Source: ZC4RG19 sp017577565
GTDB taxonomy: Bacteria; Actinomycetota; Acidimicrobiia; Acidimicrobiales; VFJN01
DNA length: 32,284 nt
Reading direction: 5' to 3'
Assembly: GCA_047459075.1 (NCBI GenBank)
Contig: VSCH01000030.1
Location: 1 to 32,284, forward strand
Program-made: the position numbers and the translations under genes
Shown: piece by piece, positions 22,993 through 30,063 of the stretch
Position numbering within the stretch: the stretch's first letter is position 1
How the letters are laid out: each line of letters begins with the position of its first letter
The notes under the pieces: generated by a model
The model's input: only the letters and a program-made list of their open reading frames with translations
Databases searched by the model: none
Told to the model about the DNA's origin: nothing

Positions 22993-23006
22993 GGGACGAA
23001 GGTCCC
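22993..23006. promoter_or_regulatory. DosR/DevR-like box 2
   Basis: GGGACGAAGGTCCC is a perfect GGGAC-N4-GTCCC palindrome, the core of the mycobacterial DosR consensus. It is centred 35 bp from box 1 and about -44 from the predicted start of the SnoaL-like gene. Confidence 0.55.
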
Positions 23007-23031
23007 ACCGGGTCCCGGCGCGGCGGCGTGC

Positions 23032-23037
23032 GACGAT
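23032..23037 (+). promoter_or_regulatory. putative -10 (GACGAT, extended TGC) for the SnoaL-like gene
   Basis: GACGAT preceded by TGC is an acceptable but imperfect -10. It leaves a short leader with a GGGGGGAGGA ribosome binding site before ATG 23067. An activator bound at box 2 could compensate for its weakness. Confidence 0.35.
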
Positions 23038-23066
23038 GGTCCGGCCGCCGAGGGGGGAGGACCGCG

Positions 23067-23528
23067 ATGGACCCGCAGGAGCTGCAGGACAGGCTGGAGA
23101 TCACCGACCTGCTCCACCGCTACGCACGGGCGCTCGACACCAAGGACTGGGACCTGCTGGCCTCGGTGTTCACGCCCGACGCCCACCTCGACTACACGAG
23201 CTCCGGCTGCCCGGCGGGGCCCCGGGACGAGGTCGTGCCCTGGCTGGCGCGGGTGCTCGAACCGGTGCCGATGACCCAGCACCTCATCACCAACGTCGAG
23301 ATCGACCTCGACGGCGACCGGGCGACGGTGCGGGCGCTGTTCCACAACCCGCTGCAGCTGCCGGGCATGCCCGGCGTCAGCCACTGCGGCGGCACCTACG
23401 AGCACGAGGTCGTGCGCACGCCGGAGGGCTGGAGGAGCCGGCAGCTCGTCGAGACCATGCTCTGGTCCTCCAACCCGGTGCCGCCGAGATCGCCGTCCCC
23501 GACCGACGAGACGTCGATCGCCGACTGA
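23067..23528 (+). CDS. SnoaL-like / NTF2-fold protein
   Basis: A 153-residue protein with the SnoaL-like (NTF2-superfamily) pattern: an N-terminal helix pair ELQDRLEITDLLHRYARALD, then KDWDLLASVFTPDAHLDY, TQHLITNVEIDLDGDRATVRA, and CGGTYEHEVVRTPEGWRSR near the end. The fold forms a cone-shaped pocket used by cyclases, dehydratases and small-molecule binders, so a specific reaction cannot be assigned. The last ~20 residues are Pro/Ser-rich and probably disordered. ATG at 23067 follows a GGGGGGAGGA ribosome binding site. It is divergent from the membrane protein gene and shares a control region containing two DosR-like boxes. Confidence 0.88.
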   Translation: MDPQELQDRLEITDLLHRYARALDTKDWDLLASVFTPDAHLDYTSSGCPAGPRDEVVPWLARVLEPVPMTQHLITNVEIDLDGDRATVRALFHNPLQLPGMPGVSHCGGTYEHEVVRTPEGWRSRQLVETMLWSSNPVPPRSPSPTDETSIAD

Positions 23529-23557
23529 CCGCCCGCCCGCGCCCCGGGCCGGCCGTC

Positions 23558-23582
23558 GTCCGCCGGCGGTCAGCCGGCGGAC
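23558..23582. terminator. bidirectional 10-bp hairpin between SnoaL-like and HAD genes
   Basis: GTCCGCCGGC (23558-23567) pairs perfectly with GCCGGCGGAC (23573-23582) around GGTCA. It sits between converging stops at 23528 and 23590 with no T-run. Confidence 0.6.
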
Positions 23583-23589
23583 GGGCCGA

Positions 23590-24390
23590 TCACCGGCCGC
23601 CCTCCGCCGGCGCCGTCCGCGCCAGCCGGCCCGACCGGAGCGCGGCCCGGTCGACCTGGTCGAGGCTGGTGACGACGACGTCGGCGCCGGCCCTGGCCAG
23701 CAGGTCGGCGTCGTCGGCCCGGGCGATGCCGATCGCCGCCATGCCACCGGCCTTGGCCGCCTGCACGCCCGCGGGGGCGTCCTCGACGACCAGCGCGGCC
23801 GCCGGCTCGACGCCGAGCTCGGCCGCGGCGGCCAGGAACATGTCGGGGTGGGGCTTGCCGTGGGGGAAGTCGCGCCCGGAGACGTCGACGTCGAAGACGT
23901 CGAGCAGCGTCGCGCCGGGGGTGACGCTCGGCGCGTCGATGCCGTGCTCGGCCGCGAAGCGGTCGAGCCGGATCCGGCGCAGGAGCAGGTGGGCGTTCTT
24001 CGACGACGAGGCGGCCGCCAGCAGCAGGCCGGACTCCTTCACGTCGATGACCAGCCGCAGGGCGTCGTCGTAGGCGGTGAACCGGCCGGCCTCGATGAGG
24101 CGCACGACCATCGCCTGCTTGCGCTCGGCGTAGGCCTCGACCCGGGCGTCGACGTCGGGCACGTGGAAGTGCTCGAGCGCGGCCCGGGCCCCGGCCAGCC
24201 GGGGCTTGCCGGAGACCTCGGTCTGGTAGACGTGCGACGTGAAGGCGTCGGGGGTCCAGGTCGTGCGCCCCCGGACGTCCGACCACTCGCCCTCCATGAG
24301 CTCGCGCAACGACTCGCGCCACGCCGCCTCGTGGGGCGAGTCCACGAGCACGCCGTCGACGTCGAAGATGGCTCCCTGGAACCCGGCCAT
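23590..24390 (-). CDS. HAD-superfamily hydrolase (beta-phosphoglucomutase-like)
   Basis: A 266-residue HAD subfamily IA phosphatase/mutase. Motif I is FDVDGVLVDSPH (D10 nucleophile, D12), a helical cap domain spans ~20-115, motif II is AAASSSKNA, motif III lysine is in FPHGKPHPDMF, and motif IV is LVVEDAPAGVQAAKAGG. The DVDGVLVDS and EDAPAG motifs are typical of beta-phosphoglucomutase-like enzymes, but the cap is larger than in PgmB (TTWTPDAFTSHVYQTEVSGK is an added segment), so the substrate is uncertain. ATG at 24388-24390 is chosen because the catalytic motif follows within ten residues; a farther-upstream start lacks homology. It is 75 nt downstream of the HesB-like gene on the same strand, so cotranscription is possible. 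Confidence 0.87.
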   Translation of the reverse strand: MAGFQGAIFDVDGVLVDSPHEAAWRESLRELMEGEWSDVRGRTTWTPDAFTSHVYQTEVSGKPRLAGARAALEHFHVPDVDARVEAYAERKQAMVVRLIEAGRFTAYDDALRLVIDVKESGLLLAAASSSKNAHLLLRRIRLDRFAAEHGIDAPSVTPGATLLDVFDVDVSGRDFPHGKPHPDMFLAAAAELGVEPAAALVVEDAPAGVQAAKAGGMAAIGIARADDADLLARAGADVVVTSLDQVDRAALRSGRLARTAPAEGGR

Positions 24391-24465
24391 CCGCGCAGCG
24401 TCCCCCGCGCGCCGGCCGTCGTCAACCGGGGCCACGCCGGAGCGTGGCCGCCCGGCGGGGTTCGC

Positions 24466-24747
24466 CTACTGGTCGGCGACCATGAACTCGATGCGGCCGT
24501 CGGCGTCGACCGCCGCCTCGAGGATCTTGTCGTCGAGCGCGGCCGCGGCGACCGGCTCCAGGTACACCCGGGCACCCCCGTTCTCGACCACCTGGTCGCC
24601 TTCCTCCGGCATGAGCGCGGGTGTCACGGTGAGCTGGCCGCTGCCGCTCTCGTCGGCAGCGATGCGCAGGCCCGAGACCTCGGGCCGGTCGGGGTGGTGG
24701 ACCAGGTTGGCGATCGCGGCGGTGGCGGTCTCGGAGAGCTGGAGCAT
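24466..24747 (-). CDS. HesB/IscA-like protein lacking cysteines
   Basis: A 93-residue protein with the A-type carrier (HesB/IscA) fold pattern: LQLSETATAAIANLV, SGLRIAADESG, EEGDQVVENGGARVYLEP, and a DDKILEAAVD stretch near the end. It has no cysteine at all, whereas true A-type Fe-S carriers need three, so it cannot bind a cluster in the usual way. Similar cysteine-less homologues occur across actinobacteria and are often labelled Fe-S assembly proteins by homology alone. Function is unknown. GAGGA eight bases before ATG 24745-24747 supports the start. It is divergent from the BFN gene. Confidence 0.85.
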   Translation of the reverse strand: MLQLSETATAAIANLVHHPDRPEVSGLRIAADESGSGQLTVTPALMPEEGDQVVENGGARVYLEPVAAAALDDKILEAAVDADGRIEFMVADQ

Positions 24748-24850
24748 GGCTGTTCCTCGGCTGGAAGGGGATGACTGGTTCCCGGGCCTACCCGTTCCGC
24801 CGAGGGCTAAACACTGCGACCAGGAGCGACGCCACGGCGCCGCCGCTCTG

Positions 24851-24856
24851 TAGGGT
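24851..24856 (+). promoter_or_regulatory. putative leaderless -10 (TAGGGT) for the BFN gene
   Basis: TAGGGT, six bases, then GTG at 24863. No Shine-Dalgarno is present. Confidence 0.45.
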
Positions 24857-24862
24857 GACCGG

Positions 24863-25426
24863 GTGAAGCCGGTCGATGTGCTGGGCCTGAACGTCGAGGT
24901 CGGCAGCGGCGAGCCCATCGTCCTGCTGCGGGAGGTCGACGAGCCCCACCGCGTGCTGCCGATCTCCATCGGCGGGCGGGAGGCGCTGGCCATCGCCATG
25001 GCGCTCAGCGGCGAGGAGCCGCCCCGCCCGCTCACCCACGACCTGCTCGCCGCCATCATCGACACGCTGGACGTCACGGTCGAACGGGTCGAGGTGACCG
25101 CCATCCGCGACGGCACGTTCCTCGCCGAGCTCGTCGTGCGGGGGCCGAGCGGCGGGGCGCTGATCGACAGCCGGCCCTCCGACGCCATCGCGCTGGCGCT
25201 GCGGGTCGACGCCCCCCTCTTCGCCAGCGAGGAGGTGCTCGACGAGGCGGGCGCCGTGCTGCTCGTGGAGGACGAGGACGACGACGTCGAGCTCTCCGCC
25301 GGCGAGGTCGACCCCGAGGAGCTCGAGCGCTTCCGGTCGTTCCTCGAGTCCATCGACCCGAGCGACTTCGGCACCGTCGGCGAGGGCGGCGAGCCCGACG
25401 CGGGCCCCGACGAGCCGGACCGCTGA
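24863..25426 (+). CDS. bifunctional nuclease (BFN/DUF151) family protein
   Basis: A 187-residue protein; residues 1-~135 are a BFN (DUF151) domain with VDVLGLNVEV, EPIVLLREVDEPHRVLPI, IGGREALAIAMAL, PLTHDLLAAIIDTL, and the strongly conserved DSRPSDAIALALRVDAPLF. Plant and bacterial members have been reported to have DNase/RNase activity, and mycobacterial homologues are widespread; the physiological role is unsettled. The C-terminal ~50 residues (from VEDEDDDVELSAGE) are very acidic and probably disordered. The GTG start is set by TAGGGT six bases upstream and homology beginning at once. Confidence 0.92.
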   Translation: MKPVDVLGLNVEVGSGEPIVLLREVDEPHRVLPISIGGREALAIAMALSGEEPPRPLTHDLLAAIIDTLDVTVERVEVTAIRDGTFLAELVVRGPSGGALIDSRPSDAIALALRVDAPLFASEEVLDEAGAVLLVEDEDDDVELSAGEVDPEELERFRSFLESIDPSDFGTVGEGGEPDAGPDEPDR

Positions 25427-25427
25427 C

Positions 25428-25447
25428 GCCGGCGCCGGACCGCCGGC
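25428..25447. terminator. bidirectional 7-bp hairpin between BFN and hydrolase genes
   Basis: GCCGGCG (25428-25434) pairs with CGCCGGC (25441-25447) around CCGGAC, in the 35-nt gap between converging stops. No T-run; the stem is short. Confidence 0.45.
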
Positions 25448-25461
25448 GCGGGCCGCCGGTG

Positions 25462-26142
25462 TCAGGGCTGGGCGTCGAGGAAGGCCAGCGCGGCGTCGAT
25501 GAAGCCGAAGTCCTTCGGGGTGGCGAAGTGGTCGACGCCCCGGAGCGGCTGGAACGTGGCGTTCGGGAGCGCGTCGACCAGCGGGTCGGCCGGCCCCGCG
25601 AAGTCCCGGTCGCCGAGCACGACGAGGACCGGGCAGGTCACCTTGGCCAGCACGCCGGCGTCGAGGCGGGGGCGCCGGCTGCGGATGAAGGCCGCGAGCG
25701 CCGCCCGGTCGACCCCGGGCTGGGCGGCCAGGCCGGCGAAGTACTGGACGACCGGCGACTCGGACGTGCTGCGGCCCTCGACCGCGGCGGCGATCAGCTC
25801 CGAGGCGTCCTCCTCGCGGAAGAGGTTGGCACCGACCCCGGCGACGACGATCCGGGCGAAGCGGCCGGGATCCTCGGCGGCCAGCGTGAGGATCACCCGG
25901 GCGCCCATCGAGAACCCGACGGCGTCGACCGGCCGGTCGGGCAGCAGGGCGGCGACCTCGGCCTCGAGCCCGTCGTAGGCCGCGGGGTCGTGGGGCTTGG
26001 CGGCCTCGCCGTGGCCGAGCAGGTCGGGGGCGATGACCTCGCGCCCGGCGTCCCGCAGCAGGTCGATCCAGCCGTTGTCCCCCCACGTCCGGGCCGCCGA
26101 GGTGGCGAAGCCGTGCAGCAGCAGGACCGGTTCGTCGCGCAT
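25462..26142 (-). CDS. alpha/beta-fold hydrolase
   Basis: A 226-residue alpha/beta hydrolase with the full triad: nucleophile S78 in AVGFSMGAR, acid in VVLGDRDFAGP (D178 or D180), and H205 in GVDHFATPKDF. The oxyanion segment LLLHGFATSAARTW is at 7-20 and APDLLGHGEA at 38-47. There is no signal peptide, so it is cytosolic. At 226 residues it has a small lid domain (FREEDASELIAAAVEG region). Substrate is unknown; esterases and enol-lactonases look alike at this level. The ATG at 26140-26142 is preceded by a weak GAAAG, with TAGAAA six bases upstream as a possible leaderless -10. It is divergent from the UspA gene. Confidence 0.9.
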   Translation of the reverse strand: MRDEPVLLLHGFATSAARTWGDNGWIDLLRDAGREVIAPDLLGHGEAAKPHDPAAYDGLEAEVAALLPDRPVDAVGFSMGARVILTLAAEDPGRFARIVVAGVGANLFREEDASELIAAAVEGRSTSESPVVQYFAGLAAQPGVDRAALAAFIRSRRPRLDAGVLAKVTCPVLVVLGDRDFAGPADPLVDALPNATFQPLRGVDHFATPKDFGFIDAALAFLDAQP

Positions 26143-26203
26143 GGTCGCTTTCTAGTCGGCGCCCCCGGGCATGGCCGCGCCGCCGCCGGGGTACGCCCGG
26201 CGC

Positions 26204-27043
26204 ATGTCGAGCGCTGAGGTGCGGGCGCTGCTGGTGCCCGTCGACGGTTCGGACTTCTCGGCGGCCGCCGTCCCCGTGGCCGCCGACCTGGCCCGGCGGT
26301 TCGGCGCCCGGGTCGACCTCCTGAGCGTGGTCGACCGGGACGAGGCCCGTGAGCCGCGCGAGCGCGCGCTGGCCGACCTCACGGCGCCCGGCGTCGAGGT
26401 CACCCGCGAGGTCGTCGTGGCCGGCGACCCGGCGGCGGCCATCGACGAAGCGCTCCGCACGGGCGACCGGGTGGCGTGCATGGCGACCCACGGCCGGTCC
26501 CGGTCGGCCGCGCTGGTGGGGTCGGTGGCCCACGGCGTCATCACCCGGAGCCGGGCGCCGCTGATCGTCACCTGCCCCTACGTGCGCCCGGTGGGCGGCG
26601 GCCGGGGGGTGCTGGGCTGCGTCGACCCGTCGGACACGTCGGGCGCGGTCGTGCCGGTGACGCTCGAGTGGGCCCACCGCCTCGGCGAGCCCGCCGTCGT
26701 CGTCACCGTGGCCGAGAACGTGCCCGCCCCGGTCACGGGCGGCCCGGCGCGGCGGGCCTTCGGGCCCGACGGCGACCCCCAGCTCTTCCTCGACGAGGTC
26801 GTGGCCGCCGCCGGCGTCGAGGGCGAGGTGGCGACCCGTGTCGTCGAGGACCCCATCAGCGTGTGGAGCGGGCTCTACCACCACCTGCGCCAGCAGCCGG
26901 CCACGCTCCTCGTCGTCTCGACCCGCTCGCGGAGCGGGCTGGCCCGGGCCGCGCTCGGCAGCGTGGCGGCCCAGATCGTGCGGCACAGCCCGGCGCCCGT
27001 TCTGGTCGTGCCCCGCGCCGCACCGGGCGCGCCGACCGGCTGA
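26204..27043 (+). CDS. universal stress protein, two Usp domains
   Basis: A 279-residue tandem UspA protein, a class common in actinobacterial stress and dormancy regulons. Domain 1 (~5-130) starts VRALLVPVDGSDFSAAAVP and has the nucleotide-binding pattern MATHGRSRSAALVGSVAHGV. Domain 2 (~135-275) starts GVLGCVDPSDTSGAV and ends with VVSTRSRSGLARAALGSVA followed by SPAPVLVVP. Both keep the G-x2-G-x9-G(S) loop in recognisable form, so ATP binding is likely at least in one domain. ATG at 26204 is preferred over an upstream in-frame ATG at 26171 because homology starts there and the extra residues (APPPGYARR) look non-coding. It converges on the amphi-Trp gene. Confidence 0.92.
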   Translation: MSSAEVRALLVPVDGSDFSAAAVPVAADLARRFGARVDLLSVVDRDEAREPRERALADLTAPGVEVTREVVVAGDPAAAIDEALRTGDRVACMATHGRSRSAALVGSVAHGVITRSRAPLIVTCPYVRPVGGGRGVLGCVDPSDTSGAVVPVTLEWAHRLGEPAVVVTVAENVPAPVTGGPARRAFGPDGDPQLFLDEVVAAAGVEGEVATRVVEDPISVWSGLYHHLRQQPATLLVVSTRSRSGLARAALGSVAAQIVRHSPAPVLVVPRAAPGAPTG

Positions 27044-27052
27044 CCCGCCGCC

Positions 27053-27070
27053 GCCCCGACCCGACGGGGC
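27053..27070. terminator. 6-bp hairpin between UspA and amphi-Trp genes
   Basis: GCCCCG (27053-27058) pairs with CGGGGC (27065-27070) around ACCCGA, in the gap between converging stops at 27043 and 27094. No T-run; short stem, so tentative. Confidence 0.4.
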
Positions 27071-27093
27071 CGGAGCCTCGGTGGGTGGCGCGG

Positions 27094-27336
27094 CTACGAC
27101 CCGCCCTCGGCTTCGCCGACCGGCCAGCCGATCTCGACCTCGATCTCGTTCGCCGCGCCGACCTCGACCTCGAGCGTGAGGCGCACCCGGTCGGGCACGT
27201 CGACCGTGTACCGCCGCCCGTCGCGCTCGAAGGTCAGCTTGTTGTGCCGGGCGAGCTGGTCGGCCAGGGCCCGCAGGCGCTCGGCGGCCTCCTCCCGGCT
27301 CAGGACGCTCTCGGTCTCGTGCTCGATCAGATCCAT
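27094..27336 (-). CDS. amphi-Trp domain protein
   Basis: An 80-residue protein matching the amphi-Trp domain: LIEHETESVLSREEAAERL, then RALADQLARHNKLTFE, a beta hairpin, RLTLEVEVG and the closing EIEVEIGW with the tryptophan that gives the domain its name. Function is unknown; such proteins are widespread in actinobacteria and halophilic archaea. GGAG before ATG 27334-27336 supports the start, and TAGGGT at 27365-27370 on the minus strand is a likely -10. It lies between UspA and DUF3068 and probably forms its own transcript. Confidence 0.88.
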   Translation of the reverse strand: MDLIEHETESVLSREEAAERLRALADQLARHNKLTFERDGRRYTVDVPDRVRLTLEVEVGAANEIEVEIGWPVGEAEGGS

Positions 27337-27364
27337 GGCGTCTCCGTCTCGTCAGGGGGACCGC

Positions 27365-27370
27365 ACCCTA
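27365..27370 (-). promoter_or_regulatory. putative -10 (TAGGGT) for the amphi-Trp gene
   Basis: TAGGGT on the minus strand 28 nt before the ATG gives a short leader containing GGAG. It lies in the 57-nt gap after the DUF3068 stop, so the gene need not depend on the upstream promoter. Confidence 0.35.
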
Positions 27371-27393
27371 GTGCCCGGCCGTCCCCCGGCCGG

Positions 27394-28680
27394 TCAGGCG
27401 GGCCGCCGCCCCGCCCCGACCGGCTCCCGTGCCGGCGGCTCGGGCACCGGCGCCGGCCGCGTCGCGGGCGGCGGGCGCTTCGCCGGCGGGGTGCGGCGGT
27501 GGCGGCGGCGCAGGTCCACGGCGGCACCCACCAGGAGCGCGCCGAGCGCCGCGGCGCCGAGGCCGAGCGGCAGCCACACCGTGGCCAGGCGCACCTGGGC
27601 CCGCAGGCCGGCGACCGTGTCGGCCACCTCGGCCACCGTGGCCGGCGTCTGGGCGTAGTCGACGGCGTAGACGGGGATCGCCGGGCCGGTGGCCAGCGCG
27701 TCGAGCGCGTCCGCCGCCTCGACCGCCCCCGGGACCTCGCGGTGGCGCCGCAGCAGGTCCCGGAGGGCGGACAGGGGGCCGGGGTCGGGGCGGACCCCGA
27801 GCTCCTCGTCGACGTCGACCCGCACCTGGGCGCCGGTGACCGGCTCGATGGCCGCCCGCCCGGTGAACGAGAGGACGTACTCGAGGCCGACCGGCTCGGC
27901 GCGGAGCGCGGCGAGCGCCGCCGCGTCACCGGGGTCGAGCGCCGGCGCCAGGCCGGCGAGGACGGCGCCGAGGTCGACGTCGCCGGCCGCCGCCAGGTGC
28001 GGCGCGAGCTGGTCGACCGTCAGCGACCGGGGCAGCGCCGCGGCCTTCCCCAGCTCGTCCAGGTAGGCGTCGGTCACCGGCGCCTCGGTGACCGACGCGG
28101 TGAACCAGTGGACCGCCAGGCCCGCGACCTCGTCCGCGGGGTCGCCGGCCACCGGCACCATCTCGTAGGTGTCGTCGATCTCGTTCTGGTAGATGGGGTA
28201 GGTGTCGTCGGGCCCGGTGCCGAACGGCAGGTTGACGCGGTACGCGCCCGACCGGTCGACGACGTTGCCCGGCTCGAAGGCGTAGGCGCGGTCGTCGGCG
28301 ACGTTCTCGAGCGTCGACCGGTCCATCACGTACTGGTTGGTCTGGGTGGTGTCGATCAGGTCGCCGGCGCGCTGCTCGATCGTCTCCCGCACGACGACGC
28401 GCGTGGCGCCGCTCTCCGCCGGGATCGCCTCGATCCGGCGGTCGACGGTCAGCGGGAGCTCGAGCGGCTCGTCGAGCGGCGCCGCGGACACCGGGTCGAC
28501 GAGGAGCGTGAAGGTGCCCTCGTAGCTCGGCGTCGCCACGAGGTCCGTCGGGTACTTCACGACGGTCGGGACGCCCACGGTCACCCAGGCGACGGCGGCG
28601 AGCGCGAACCCGGCGGCCACGACGAGCGCCGGCCGCGGGTAGCCGTGGCGCACGCCGCTCCGGGTGGTCCTGCGGTGCAT
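27394..28680 (-). CDS. DUF3068 (PorA-family-like) membrane-anchored protein
   Basis: A 428-residue DUF3068 protein. A basic N-terminus leads into a membrane helix at ~18-40 (ALVVAAGFALAAVAWVTVG), followed by VPTVVKYPTDL, which is highly typical of the family, and a large extracytoplasmic part with VVVRETIEQRAGDLIDTTQT, NQYVMDRSTLENV, and YPIYQNEIDDTYEMV. A second helix near 370-392 (LPLGLGAAALGALLVGAAV) precedes a basic/Pro-rich cytoplasmic tail. Actinobacterial homologues are annotated as a porin PorA family without much proof; the two-helix topology does not look like a classical porin. GAGGAGGGG before ATG 28678-28680 fixes the start; a farther-upstream start adds only MGVRGGA. It is divergent from the EF-hand gene. 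Confidence 0.88.
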   Translation of the reverse strand: MHRRTTRSGVRHGYPRPALVVAAGFALAAVAWVTVGVPTVVKYPTDLVATPSYEGTFTLLVDPVSAAPLDEPLELPLTVDRRIEAIPAESGATRVVVRETIEQRAGDLIDTTQTNQYVMDRSTLENVADDRAYAFEPGNVVDRSGAYRVNLPFGTGPDDTYPIYQNEIDDTYEMVPVAGDPADEVAGLAVHWFTASVTEAPVTDAYLDELGKAAALPRSLTVDQLAPHLAAAGDVDLGAVLAGLAPALDPGDAAALAALRAEPVGLEYVLSFTGRAAIEPVTGAQVRVDVDEELGVRPDPGPLSALRDLLRRHREVPGAVEAADALDALATGPAIPVYAVDYAQTPATVAEVADTVAGLRAQVRLATVWLPLGLGAAALGALLVGAAVDLRRRHRRTPPAKRPPPATRPAPVPEPPAREPVGAGRRPA

Positions 28681-28799
28681 GGCCCCTCCTCTCACCCCCA
28701 TGGGACGCCCTCGGCCGGGGCCTCGACCACGTCCGATCTGCCACTCCCCGCAGGACCTTGGTCACCGAAGGCGGCTGCCGGTCCCCGGTCGCCGCCCGC

Positions 28800-28805
28800 T
28801 ACGCT
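28800..28805 (+). promoter_or_regulatory. putative -10 (TACGCT) for the EF-hand gene
   Basis: TACGCT lies 32 nt before the ATG at 28838, leaving a leader with GGAGG. No good -35 is visible. Confidence 0.4.
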
Positions 28806-28837
28806 GCGGGGCTCCCGAACCAGTGGAGGCCCACGAC

Positions 28838-29074
28838 ATGGTGGACACCCGACGGTTCGAGACGACCTTCGCCATGCTCGACAAGGACGGCGACGGGCGC
28901 GTCTCGGCGGCCGAGTTCAAGGAGATCATGGCGACGCTCGGCGTCACCTACACCGACGAGAGCGCCGCCACGGCGATCTCGATGATGGACGCCGACGGCG
29001 ACGGCCTCGTCACCCTCGAGGAGCTCGCGGCCTACCTGAGCGGCGAGCACGGCCCCCGAGCGGCCGGCGACTGA
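28838..29074 (+). CDS. small two-EF-hand calcium-binding protein
   Basis: A 78-residue protein made of two canonical EF-hands: loop 1 DKDGDGRVSAAE (15-26) and loop 2 DADGDGLVTLEE (51-62), each with D, D, D, G and E at the calcium positions and flanking helices (RRFETTFAML, FKEIMATLG, ATAISMM, LAAYLSG). It has no signal peptide, so it would be a cytosolic calmodulin-like Ca2+ buffer or sensor, as in streptomycete calerythrin/CabB-type proteins. No calcium transporter is nearby. ATG at 28838-28840 follows GGAGG at good spacing. Confidence 0.92.
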   Translation: MVDTRRFETTFAMLDKDGDGRVSAAEFKEIMATLGVTYTDESAATAISMMDADGDGLVTLEELAAYLSGEHGPRAAGD

Positions 29075-29085
29075 CCGCGCCGCAG

Positions 29086-29107
29086 GGGCCGGGCGGGTCG
29101 CCGGCCC
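29086..29107. terminator. 7-bp hairpin between EF-hand and rhomboid genes
   Basis: GGGCCGG (29086-29092) pairs with CCGGCCC (29101-29107) around eight bases, between converging stops at 29074 and 29117. An alternative pairing of GGCGGG with CCCGCC exists. No T-run. Confidence 0.4.
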
Positions 29108-29116
29108 GCCAGGTCG

Positions 29117-29950
29117 TCACCAGCGGCCGGGCCACCCCGGCGGCGGTGGCGGCGGCGGGGGCGGCGGCCCGTACCACCCGGTCCCGTAGGTCGGCCGGCC
29201 CAGCGGCTCGGGCGGGCGCCGCACGTTGCGCAGCAGCCAGGCCACGGCGACGCCGAAGACGAACCCGCCGACGTGCGCCATCCAGGCGACCCCCTCGTTG
29301 GGGTCGGTGAAGAACTGGAAGACGAACCACAGGCCGAGCAGCCACTTGGCCCGCACGTCGACGACCGTGATGAAGGTGATGAAGAGGACGAGGGTCCGGA
29401 TGGGCGCGTTCGGGTACCAGACCATGTAGGCGCCCATGACCGCGGCGATGGCGCCGGAGGCCCCGACCACGGGCACGGTCGAGCTCGGGTCGAGCGCCAC
29501 GTGGGCGACGGTCGCGGCGATGCCGCCCACCAGGTAGAAGAGGACGAATCCGACCTTGCCCAGCCGGTCCTCGACGTTGTTGCCGAAAACCCAGAGGAAC
29601 AGCATGTTGCCGGCCAGGTGGGCGATGCTGCCGTGCAGGAACATCGACACCAGCGCGGCCAGCCAGACGTCCTTGTCGGGCTCGAACGGCGGCGACGCGG
29701 GCGAACCGAAGCCACAGGCGCTGTCGTCGCCGAAGCGGAACGTGGCCACGACCTCGTCGACGGTCAGGGGCTCGCCGGTCGTCAGCTCGCAGGGGATGGC
29801 CGCCCACCGCAGCGTGAAGTCGACGTCCTCGGGCGTACTCGACCACGGCGTCGGTTGCCAGAACAGGAACACCGCGACGCAGGCGGCGATGATCACCCAC
29901 GTGACGACCGGCACCGACCGTGCCGGGTTCTCGTCCCGCAACGGCAGCAC
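29117..29950 (-). CDS. rhomboid family intramembrane serine protease
   Basis: A 277-residue rhomboid protease with about six membrane segments. Catalytic serine S165 is in VVGASGAIAAVMGAY and histidine H226 in AWMAHVGGFVFG; the oxyanion-hole H111 and N115 are in HLAGNMLFLWVFG. The loop between TM1 and TM2 is long (~35-95) and carries two cysteines, probably outside the cell. The C-terminus is cytoplasmic and ends in a run of ten prolines before GWPGRW. I chose GTG at 29948-29950, not the upstream in-frame start at 30001, because TAGCGT lies eight bases before it and the residues upstream are not rhomboid-like. The substrate is unknown. Confidence 0.9.
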   Translation of the reverse strand: MLPLRDENPARSVPVVTWVIIAACVAVFLFWQPTPWSSTPEDVDFTLRWAAIPCELTTGEPLTVDEVVATFRFGDDSACGFGSPASPPFEPDKDVWLAALVSMFLHGSIAHLAGNMLFLWVFGNNVEDRLGKVGFVLFYLVGGIAATVAHVALDPSSTVPVVGASGAIAAVMGAYMVWYPNAPIRTLVLFITFITVVDVRAKWLLGLWFVFQFFTDPNEGVAWMAHVGGFVFGVAVAWLLRNVRRPPEPLGRPTYGTGWYGPPPPPPPPPPGWPGRW

Positions 29951-29958
29951 GAAGCTGC

Positions 29959-29964
29959 ACGCTA
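29959..29964 (-). promoter_or_regulatory. putative leaderless -10 (TAGCGT) for the rhomboid gene
   Basis: TAGCGT on the minus strand, eight bases, then the GTG start at 29948-29950. No Shine-Dalgarno is visible. Confidence 0.45.
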
Positions 29965-30063
29965 CCGAGGGACGGGGCGATCGCCGCCGGTTCGGTGGCA
30001 CCCGGGGCGGGTAGCCCTCGGCGGCGCCGACCGGCCCCTCGCCGCCGGCGCGAGGAGACGACG

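Noticed and set aside
24824..24833. GAGCGACGCC, identical to the right arm of the 3.3 kb repeats
   Set aside because: No matching left arm or flanking repeat sequence nearby; a lone 10-mer of this composition can occur by chance.
28752..28765. AGGACCTTGGTCAC between the DUF3068 and EF-hand genes, resembling a DosR box
   Set aside because: Only about 10 of 14 core positions agree, the outer G/C triplets are broken, and it is centred about 53 nt from the predicted start point rather than 43.
29124..29160. Proline repeat encoded at the rhomboid C-terminus as a possible non-coding simple repeat
   Set aside because: It is in frame with a clear rhomboid gene, and polyproline tails are common in membrane proteins of GC-rich actinobacteria.
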